The notes below the pieces were generated by a model, which was not told where the DNA came from, ran no database searches, and saw nothing but the letters and a program-made list of their open reading frames with translations. From Chrysomallon squamiferum (taxonomy: Eukaryota > Mollusca > Gastropoda > Neomphalida > Peltospiridae), in NCBI GenBank assembly GCA_012295275.1, contig CM022668.1:16668391-16731579 (forward strand): DNA of 63,189 nucleotides, given 5' to 3'. This document shows, piece after piece, positions 52,001 to 58,191 of this stretch (positions are counted from its first letter, which is position 1; each line of letters starts with the position of its first letter). The translations under genes were made by a program, and so were the position numbers.

Positions 52001-53956
52001 GTCGTTTTCGATATCAGAGGATAATCTAAGGTAGATGGAGGTGAAGAACAATATTAAATTTTATCATATGTGAATTTATATTGAAATCTGACACAGCTGA
52101 GAAAAGTTACAAATGCCGGAAAGAGGAGCTGTAACATCAAAATGGCTTCAAAATCAAACATGGCGGATGAAAATTCGAGTGAAACTGAAGTGATTTCTAC
52201 CCTCGATTTCAGCTATGTTTGATACATGAGTGATAGAACAGATTGTGATGCTGTATAAATATACGACTGTACTCTATGTCACACTTTTATTACCCGATGG
52301 ATTGTAAATAGTGGATGATTGTGGATTTTGCGACTGCCTTCAAGCCAATCGGTATGAACTAATTTTGAAATTTAGTAATCATTATTATTATGTTGGCCTT
52401 CTTTTCGGGATGCCTAACTTGAAGTGGAAAAGAAAATCCCCCAATCAAAGGACTGGTATAGCCAACCAACACTTGGAAGAGAACTTTCCCAGTGGAATTC
52501 CAGTTTCTTTGGCGAATTTCTTAAATGGTCACGTATTCAGTATTGTTTATTTTTGTCTTTTGCTGCGAAAAAAGCCATGCGAAGACCTTTAGAGAACTTC
52601 AATCATATATTCCCAACAATATTACTGGTCATCAGAGAAATACAGTTTTGAATTACATTACATCACAAATTCAGAAACTTGATGACAACACTGTTCAAGA
52701 AACTCAGTGACACTGTGGAATTCAATATGTTTGATTCCATTTGTCACGAAAGTTTTGATCAGCTAAACCTGACCAGTACTATTTCCACAGTTATGTCATG
52801 TATTATCCAGCCAGTGGAAGTCCCTCAGGCTGATGAAGAAAATGCCATAACTGTGAGAGATATCATGAAAGTTTGCAATTTGCCAAACAGAAAGTGAGAA
52901 TTGAGAGGACTAGTTACCATCTATCTTCAGTCCAAATTTCACTAATAAAATTTCATTAATAAGAAAGTTACATGCATTTTAGTGAAAAACAATAGGATTT
53001 TGGTCACGCCATTGTAATGCAAATGCATTAAATAATAGGACAATTAAATATTGTTAATTGAAAACGTTAAAATGCTGTAACTTCCTTAATACTCAACAGA
53101 ATCAGATGATGTTTGTTGTCTTTTATAGGGTTTTTAGAGTTCTTTTCAGCAATGTTATTTATGTTGAAGTTGGTAGTGTTTGAATTTTGTCCACATAAAT
53201 TATTGTTTGTTAGGCTGCTGGTATCTTAATTAATAACTTCTTTTTAATTTTTACAAATATATTCGATAGCAGAGATTGGCATTGGTCTTCACTGAAAATT
53301 TCATCAAGAAAGCTTGATTATTAACAAAGATAGAGAGGAAAAATGTTAAAATATTACTATTTTTGGTCACAAACCTCTAATGACTTATATAGCGTTTAAT
53401 CGGACGTAAAAAATTGCTTTTCAGGGGGATTAAAATTACTGCTACTTCCTTAATTTTTTACATATTCACTTAATCTTGGTATCATTTTAAAGTGGTTTAC
53501 AAGCTCTACCCAACTGTCTTATTTATTTTCAGATTAGTGGGGTCTGAAAAATGTGTCCACATACCTACATTATGTCATACTAATGAAGATTTTATCGATA
53601 CTTCATTTATTCGCTTTCGCCAAACATCAGTCTGAATCTTGCCTTTGACGTAGTTTATCCACAAAAACCGTACAGTCTTTATCCGACAATGTCATTTACC
53701 GTCAGCATTTTGGCACACATATGATATCTGGATCCGACAGACGTGACAAAGTTGAAAGCAAGTGACATTTCTTTAAATTTTTAATTATAAACTGAACTTT
53801 TCATTGAAACAAATCAATTAAGAAACCCAAATAATTAAAATTATTTAACATTAAATAATCCCAGTCTACCTGTTTTAATGATGGTCCGAACTCTACATAT
53901 TCTGGACTGTGTTTTAACTCAAACGAAAGCATCGGCAACCGAGGAACTGCCTCCAT
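29981..53956 (-). CDS. PTPN23: PTPN23 / HD-PTP (myopic), 26 coding exons
   Basis: Bro1-domain, ESCRT-associated tyrosine-phosphatase-like protein that acts on endosomes in receptor sorting to multivesicular bodies (family knowledge). Coding exons in transcript order: 53956-53870, 51412-51338, 50804-50677, 50104-49978, 49592-49458, 45902-45750, 45188-45030, 44199-44141, 43739-43660, 43338-43224, 42540-42475, 42130-41991, 41553-41462, 41088-40884, 40480-40320, 40093-39942, 39562-39369, 38991-35992, 35540-35444, 34500-34436, 34007-33870, 33449-33321, 32931-32879, 31940-31836, 31362-31163, 30633-29981. Every join keeps phase with AG acceptors and GT donors, except a GC donor after exon 9, an unusual donor after exon 6, and a net +1 shift inside exon 18. 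Without the 13-bp duplication in exon 18 the protein is about 2,184 residues, longer than the vertebrate protein (about 1,640) because exon 18 is expanded. The start MEAVPRLPM matches the vertebrate N-terminus almost exactly. Exons were assigned by reading splice sites and recalled homology, without transcript evidence. Confidence 0.95.
31163..35540 (-). CDS. PTPN23: PTPN23 exons 19-25: PTP-like catalytic domain with degenerate active site
   Basis: Residues about 1706-1967. Exon 19 encodes HSIAIARCYPMKNRDPDIMP (KNR motif), exon 20 LKDDYINASWIN (phosphotyrosine loop), exon 21 KFIATQFPIPVTVNDFWVMVHEQ in two runs, exon 22 KFPCYWPTEKSKPVEHGP, exon 23 VVHLQYKNWPV, exon 24 GFPENRNHVIKFIIETHSF to VMVHCG, and exon 25 SGVGRSGAFLLIYTG to EQLRFCYETLL. 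The P-loop is split by an intron inside the Gly after Cys. It reads CGSGVGR: the CX5R skeleton is intact, but Ser replaces the usual Ala, as in vertebrate HD-PTP, and Gly replaces the usual first Ser. The WPD loop reads WPV, so the general acid Asp is missing. The domain therefore looks like a pseudophosphatase, or at most a weak enzyme (inference). Confidence 0.93.
32033..32348. repeat. 31-bp minisatellite in PTPN23 intron 23
   Basis: About ten imperfect units of the form AACTAAGAATAAAATAAATT, then TGAAATACACA, between exons 24 and 23. Confidence 0.85.
33465..33680. repeat. Trinucleotide-rich tract in intron 21
   Basis: AAT, AAC and AGT triplet runs between exons 22 and 21. Confidence 0.9.
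34628..34707 (-). pseudogene. Duplicated fragment of PTPN23 exon 12 in intron 19, with a microinversion
   Basis: 34628-34677 matches exon 12 bases 42062-42111 nearly perfectly in the same orientation (coding LQLDSSRLTPTPERLPQ). The next 25 bases (about 34678-34702), which in the source span the start of exon 12 and its splice acceptor, are present here as their reverse complement with one mismatch. After that the copy returns to the source orientation and runs into the same 59-bp minisatellite that follows exon 12. The fragment lies between exons 19 and 20, lacks a usable acceptor because of the inversion, and is not expected to be spliced in. Confidence 0.85.
34713..35110. repeat. 59-bp minisatellite, intron 19 copy
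   Basis: About seven degenerate units containing AACATACATTTTATTAAAAC, then AGCATTTATCAGCTTCTGTG and AAGAAAAAACTTC. The same unit occurs in intron 11 and beside the satellite array. It directly follows the copied exon 12 fragment, as in the source locus, so the two were probably copied together and the repeat then expanded. Confidence 0.85.
35992..38991 (-). CDS. PTPN23: PTPN23 exon 18: Pro/Gln-rich region with PTAP motif
   Basis: A single 3,000-nt exon encoding residues about 710-1705. It opens PPPSRPTAPKPAG; the PTAP at 38974-38963 aligns with the PTAPKP of vertebrate HD-PTP and is a TSG101 UEV-binding motif (family knowledge). Two copies of an LPPxxxAQLAKLPxxF motif follow near 38730-38662 and 38590-38519. 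Next come CAA/CAG-rich tracts (around 38170-38060 and 37760-37410), then a long Gln/Pro/Asn/Tyr-rich stretch. The 3' end has LDELLSSSPDSIKES and a DPYPTGSQLNQ to LDLLWK segment matching the vertebrate DPYEHP to VWRELQ linker before the PTP domain. The exon is 3,000 nt where the phases need 2,999 plus or minus multiples of 3. The discrepancy is a perfect 13-bp tandem duplication at 37577-37602, which shifts the frame and brings a stop at 37387-37385. Both halves are clearly coding in their own frames. Confidence 0.93.
37410..37760 (-). repeat. 21-bp CAA-rich coding repeat (QQTQQxV units) in exon 18
   Basis: About fifteen imperfect 7-codon units encode Gln-rich heptads (VQQTQQP, VQQTQQS, GQQPQPP). 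It is composed almost only of A and C on the coding strand, so it is prone to slippage; it contains the 13-bp frameshifting duplication. Confidence 0.85.
37577..37602 (-). repeat. 13-bp perfect tandem duplication causing a frameshift in PTPN23 exon 18
   Basis: On the minus strand the 13-mer AACAAACACAACC occurs twice without a gap (37602-37590 and 37589-37577) inside a 21-bp CAA-rich repeat. Upstream, the Gln frame reads VQQTQ repeatedly. After the duplication that same frame becomes Thr/Asn and reaches a stop at 37387-37385, while the Gln-rich frame carries on one position over. Removing 13 nt restores a single frame through the whole exon. Confidence 0.9.
39369..42130 (-). CDS. PTPN23: PTPN23 exons 12-17: central coiled-coil V domain
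   Basis: Residues about 395-709. Exon 12 (42130-41991) reads QFLSSLQLDSSRLTPTPERL then ELLEKCAAMSVRKNTIREL, matching the PPQLMEKCAALSVR segment of vertebrate HD-PTP. Exon 13 encodes DVEMNIKQILELLDEEFRQQ, exon 14 HQAMSNHIMNLKLLAGPPEQL, exon 15 PEDEAVIQELRRLLSKIDEM and NLQNDDITNVLV, exon 16 SEQLKKHNSLVNLIGQNL, and exon 17 QLMTSYEVYEDLLAKSVEGL. The high helix content with heptad-like Leu spacing fits the ALIX-type V domain, which in ALIX binds YPxL-type late-domain motifs and in HD-PTP binds partners such as UBAP1. Exons are 92-205 nt with clean phases. Part of exon 12 is duplicated in intron 19. Confidence 0.92.
42140..42295. repeat. 59-bp minisatellite, intron 11 (source copy)
   Basis: Two to three units of the 59-bp repeat adjoining the acceptor of exon 12. 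It is the shortest of the three arrays and lies in the native gene context, so it is the likely source. Confidence 0.85.
42475..53956 (-). CDS. PTPN23: PTPN23 exons 1-11: Bro1 domain
   Basis: Residues about 1-395. Exon 1 encodes MEAVPRLPMLSFELKHSP and ends in phase 0 at 53870. Exon 2 gives a YGEDPAHYNK stretch, exon 3 DFMGCSTLKKYY and a PMEEG turn, exon 4 KFEQACVLYNIGTLHS (the most recognisable Bro1 helix), exon 5 GMKVSCTHFQCAAWAFEHL, exon 6 AQAQECILEKSMIDSRKN, exon 7 the DWKRRIELK segment, exon 8 NDAVEVQDCLKF, exon 9 KKDNDFVYHDKVPPLDTLP and exon 10 PGDRE through GPDIFEKLVPMEAHEASS. These all align in order with HD-PTP. In this family the Bro1 domain binds the C-terminal helix of CHMP4 (ESCRT-III). 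The introns are large: intron 1 contains a terminal-inverted-repeat element and intron 5 is 3.5 kb. Exon 9 ends at a GC donor (43659-43658), and exons 8-11 have a second, inverted copy at 55924-57626. Confidence 0.93.
42974..43029. repeat. (CA)n microsatellite in intron 10
   Basis: About 53 bp here; the equivalent in the inverted copy (57087-57128) is about 40 bp, so length differs between the arms. Confidence 0.95.
44358..44545. repeat. Direct repeat in intron 7, copy 1
   Basis: Matches 44812-44990: both start GCAGAATGCAAAATAT and contain GACTAGTATAATAATATTCT, then TTTAATTATCAGC and end near CAGACTCCAG. The pair flanks the telomere-like tract. Only this copy is present in the inverted duplicate (55590-55770). 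Confidence 0.88.
44541..44607 (-). repeat. Short interstitial telomere-like tract (TTAGGG/CCCTAA)
   Basis: In intron 7, four near-perfect CCCTAA units flanked by degenerate versions (AACTCAAACC, CCTTAAACC). TTAGGG is the usual animal telomere repeat. Confidence 0.85.
44812..44990. repeat. Direct repeat in intron 7, copy 2
   Basis: Second copy of the 44358-44545 repeat, about 454 bp further on, with a few substitutions and small indels. The homology to the inverted duplicate stops right at its edge (about 44806). Confidence 0.88.
45903..49457 (-). other. PTPN23 intron 5, 3.5 kb, composite of unidentified sequence
   Basis: Contains short frames on both strands (46706-46972 minus, 47506-47709 plus, 49206-49421 plus) and less simple sequence than other introns. 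The plus-strand stretch TTRQCRRKSAKHFCADDI at about 47530 looks protein-like but is not assigned. Likely one or more old insertions; no terminal repeats found. Confidence 0.4.
51574..53691. mobile_element. Non-autonomous DNA element with terminal inverted repeats, in PTPN23 intron 1
   Basis: 51574-51615 and 53650-53691 are inverted copies of a terminus reading ATTGTC, A or G, then GATAAAGACTGTACGG, TTTTTGTGGATAAACTACGT. Subterminal blocks also pair: GGCAAGATTCAGA at 51631 and in inverse at 53629, and ATTATGTAGGTAT at about 51735 and in inverse near 53560. The 2.1-kb interior is less AT-biased than the surrounding intron and carries short broken frames on the plus strand (52311-52897) that I could not assign. 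No intact transposase is visible. I could not settle the target-site duplication or the superfamily. Confidence 0.75.
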
Positions 53957-54234
53957 TTTGTATACATATATACTAATTTCTATTCAGTAGTTTTATACAG
54001 TTCAATGTACTAAACATAGAAATCCAAATAGGCAAAACACCCAAATAATAAAATAATAATATATTATAATATGTAGATATTTGTTAAATATATTATATAT
54101 ATATAGTATAGGTATCATTTAAATTAAAGGTATAACGAGATAACTACAATAAGACCACAGGAAAATAGTATGCTATTTATATTCGATATAGCCATATTCA
54201 CGTGATATCTTCAAATGACGCAGTTATTCAATTG

Positions 54235-54267
<33 letters not shown>

Positions 54268-54498
54268 CCGCATGTTTCAGCAAACCTTTAAAAATAATAA
54301 CTAAAATTTTACTGAAAATTGATCATTCATTATACGACTATTTTTAGAACTTCACAGACTGATTCCTAAAGCACACTAAACATTATATAATTAGTTTATG
54401 GTCACAATCGGCATTTATGCTGAAAAAATCAATGCATGAACCGTGATCTTACAAGAAAGAAAAATTAATTATATTTGTTTAATTTAAATACATTAAAG

Positions 54499-54550
<52 letters not shown>

Positions 54551-55188
54551 TTGTACATACATGATAATGCGTGTAATCCAAAGCGCCTCAAGTTTTGGTC
54601 CGCAGTACTGTTATGACCTATGATTTCTGGCTTTTGAACATTTGATTTATTTTGTTTCAAGTGCTATCTGAATAAAAGGTGCGTGAGTGGAAAATTTGAA
54701 GTCTTATCTTTGTGTTTATTACATGAATGTAGCAGCAGTCTCGTTATGTTTGTCAGAACGTGTTTCGCGTTGACTCCTCACTGTAATTGTTGATATTTTT
54801 ATCTTGATTTCACTGATATAAATTTCAAAGTTGTAAGTCAGATAGTTTCAAAGTTATGCATTTTTAATATTTAGGTTTTTGTTTCCATTTCCATACAAAT
54901 GCCATTTGAAGAAATCTTCAATTTTAAGGGCTGATTCTGAAGTGAGTCTGTCTCTTATAATATCATACTCACTGTTCCAAATACTGAGTCTAATCTTGTT
55001 GTGTTAATAATTCAAAGGACTATGCCTGTGCTTTTTGCACATTTACTATACACTTCTTTCCCCAATGATTTTCTAAAGACATAATATACATCTCATATTT
55101 TTTTCATAAACAACAATATTACATATCAGTCAGTGAGAGATAGATATACTGTGATACCAAATTATTCTCCCTTTACTTATTCAAATCG
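53957..55188 (-). other. Upstream region of PTPN23 (presumed promoter and 5' UTR)
   Basis: Lies between the start codon and the inverted duplicate. It contains (ATTT)n at 54236-54266 and the (GT)n tract. No CpG cluster or convincing TATA box near the start codon, and the transcription start cannot be placed. A 5' UTR exon could lie here or beyond. Confidence 0.4.
54499..54547. repeat. (GT)n microsatellite upstream of PTPN23
   Basis: About 48 bp of GT, some 540 bp upstream of the start codon. Confidence 0.97.
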
Positions 55189-55347
55189 ATCCTCATTCTT
55201 GCCACAAACATCACAACTAATTCTTTCTTTTCAAACAAATATTGTTTTGATAATCTATAATAATAATAACAATAACAACAACAATACTACTACTACTATT
55301 ACTATTAATAATAATAAGAGTAACCAAACAGTAAATAAACAAACAAA

Positions 55348-55383
<36 letters not shown>

Positions 55384-57089
55384 AAGGCCAACAAGAACAA
55401 CAATAATACTAATTATAAGGTGACAGGGTTAGAGATAGGGTTAGGGTTTAAGGTTTAAGGTTTGAGTTAAGGTTAGGGGTTAGGGATTAGGGTTTAAGGT
55501 TTGAGTTAAGGTTAGGGGTTAGGGTTAGTGTTAGGGTTAGGGTTTAAGGTATACGGTTTGAGTTAGGGTTTGAGTTAGGGTTAGCGTATTTAATGTAATT
55601 CCTGGAGTCTGTTGATTATTAATTACAGTTTAATTATGTAAAGAATATCATATTACATTTAATTTTATGAATTAATTTCTGCTGATAATTAAATGTTTTC
55701 TAAACACATTACAAGTTAGAATATTATTATACTAGTCAGGGTATTAGGATATTTTGCATTCTGCATAAGTGAGGCTATTTTAATTTAATGGAAGATATAA
55801 AATACAAATGAAATAGTAATGACTAATTGTGTGAATGTTTGTCATAAATTTGATTCTGTGTATTTATGTGTGGAAATTGAATATATGTTTATTTAATATT
55901 ACTAATTCTGTGTTTATTTTCAGAATGATGCTGTAGAAGTTCAGGATTGTTTGAAATTTGTTCAAGATGTTGTTTCAGGAAAGTTAGTGTGAAATATTAT
56001 TTTTTACAGTTTACAGTGTACTAATTGAAATTAAAATAGCTCTGAATGAGTTCTGTATATTACATATTATTTTATTATATTACCCTATTCAGACATATGT
56101 GATACAGAATTTTAAATACAAACAGTTTCATGAAAATAATAAAGGATTTATTTTAACAGTGGAGGTAATAATTGATTTTTCTAAGTGTTACTAAAATAGT
56201 ATCTAATTTAACAAACAACAAAATGTTTATGTTACTACCTACATATACATTTTGGGGGGCTTATCTCAAAATGACAAAGGTCTTTTTTTTCCATCTGTAT
56301 GTTCTTCACTCAGTCTTTTGTAGTATTTAAATAACTAAAATCTGATTATGATTCAGTATTTAGATGTTATGTTTATTTTGTAGGTTTACTTCAGCCAAAA
56401 AGGACAATGATTTCGTCTACCATGACAAAGTTCCTCCACTTGATACATTACCTGAAATTAAAGGCAAGTAATTTGCTGTTAAAACTTAGAGAATAATCTG
56501 TAATGAGTATATATGGAAATATATCTTTGGAATAAAGTAATAATGTGCTATATATGTGAAAGTAAACTAATAATATCTTATTGTATCTGTATTTATATCT
56601 ATGATACTTAAGTTGTATTTTGTTATACATACATGATACTCAAGTAATAATATGATCTGATTCTTATAACAAAATTTTATTTATAGATTTATAAATGACT
56701 AAAGCACAGAATATTGATATGGTGTGTATTTATTTCATATTAGTATGTGTGGTACAGATTATGATTATTTATACTTATTTCTAGGAGCTTCTCTTGTGAA
56801 AGGGATTTCATTTAACCCAGGAGATAGAGAGATTTCTGGACCAGACATTTTTGAGAAACTTGTACCAATGGAGGCACATGAAGCTTCATCTGTGTATAGG
56901 TAATTATTTCAATTTTTAAACAGTAGTTTTAATAATTATATCTACCTTGTTTGAAAATTTATTTAAATTTGTGTATTTATATATAATTTATTCTAATTAT
57001 GTAAACAGTACACTTTTAGTAATTACATTTCTGTTAGAAAATTTTACATTTAAATTTCAATGCTATGAACTTTAGTACAAATTATATGT

Positions 57090-57129
<40 letters not shown>

Positions 57130-57832
57130 TATGAAATAATAAAAAACTTGTTTAAATTTAGTTCTATAAAATTTGGTATATATTAAATCAAATTTTATAA
57201 AAGGTAGTACTAATGATGCTACTATATAACATTACATAGAAAGTAATGAAAATTCTGTTTAAATTAAGTTCTGTTAAAATAAACAACAGTTTATAAAATG
57301 TATTAATGGTGCATCTGATTGATTATAAACTGTTTAATCTGATGTATAAATAACTTGTAATCAGTGCCTGTCAGTGCTCCATTTGTTTGTTTCCCTCACA
57401 GCCACTGACTAGTGATTTGTGAATAAATATGTTCTGTTTTCAAAGCGTAAATGGGTTACATTTGAAAAGATTATCATTGTCTGCCATTCAGCTGAGAGTA
57501 ATATTGAAACAATTTTAATGGGTGTATATTTTGATAATAAATATCATTGTTTGTTCACAGTGAAGAAAAGGCCAAGCTGTTAAGAAGTGTCAGCAGTAAT
57601 GTTGAGAACAAGTGTGTGGAACTGGAGTAAGTAGTGTTGGTTGCTTGATTTAAAAATACAAAAGTCACATCAGAAAGCATTTTAGAAACCATTCATAAGA
57701 TTATTTGTAAATGAATGCAGCTGTGATGACTAGAAAAATGTTTTTTTTTTTGATATTTCATAATCCTGAAAGTTGAAACATTGCCGAGTACCTCATTAAA
57801 AGAGTGTTGTGCTAAATAAAATGTATGTTGAT
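55189..57832 (+). pseudogene. Inverted partial duplicate of PTPN23 (exons 8-11 with introns)
   Basis: The reverse complement of 42290-44800 is present here, with introns. Exon equivalents are 55924-55982, 56384-56463, 56785-56899 and 57561-57626, the same lengths as the originals (59, 80, 115, 66 nt), with all splice sites kept, including the GC donor after exon 9. Coding differences I noticed are one synonymous AAA-to-AAG Lys codon and one GAT-to-AAT (Asp to Asn) in exon 11. Introns are also near-identical apart from microsatellite lengths, so the copy is young or an allele-like sequence. It lacks exons 1-7 and 12-26 and cannot make HD-PTP. It points away from the gene, with its nearest end about 1.2 kb from the PTPN23 start codon. 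Confidence 0.93.
55424..55585 (+). repeat. Expanded interstitial telomere-like tract in the inverted copy
   Basis: Degenerate TTAGGG-type repeats (GGGTTAGGG, GGTTTAAGG, GGTTTGAGTTAA) covering about 160 bp, against about 67 bp at the equivalent source position. A composite of AGGTTTGAGTTAAGGTTAGG recurs, showing local re-duplication after the copy was made. Confidence 0.88.
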
Positions 57833-58191
57833 GAAGTTTTTTCTTACACAGAAGCTGATAAATGCTTGTTTTAAAGAAATGTATGTTCTATGAAGTTTTT
57901 TCTTACACAGAAGCTGATAAATGCTAGTTTTAACCAAATGTATGTTCTATGAAGTTTTTTCTTACACAGAAGCTGATGAATGCTTATTTTAATAAAATAT
58001 ATGTTTGATTAAGATTTTTCTTACACAGAAGCTGATAAATGCTAGTTTTAATAAAATGTCTGTTCTATGAAGATTTTTCTTACACCCAAGCTGATAAATG
58101 CTAGTTTTAATAAAATGTGTGTTCTATGAAGTTTTTTCTTACACAGAAGCTGATAAATGCTAGTTTTAATAAAATGTATGTTCCATGAAGT
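57827..58191. repeat. 59-bp minisatellite at the satellite junction
   Basis: Six units with exact 59-bp spacing (TCTTACACAG recurs at 57842, 57901, 57960, 58019, 58078 and 58137), inverted relative to intron 11. It ends abruptly at about 58191, where the satellite begins, so exon 12 and everything beyond it are absent from this copy. Confidence 0.9.

Noticed and set aside
52311-52897. Host gene on the plus strand in intron 1
   Set aside because: Frames are short, broken by stops, and lie wholly inside the inverted-repeat element; no family recognised.
55924-57626. A second functional PTPN23 gene on the plus strand
   Set aside because: Only exons 8-11 are present; the minisatellite and satellite replace exon 12 onward, and no exons 1-7 lie upstream of it.
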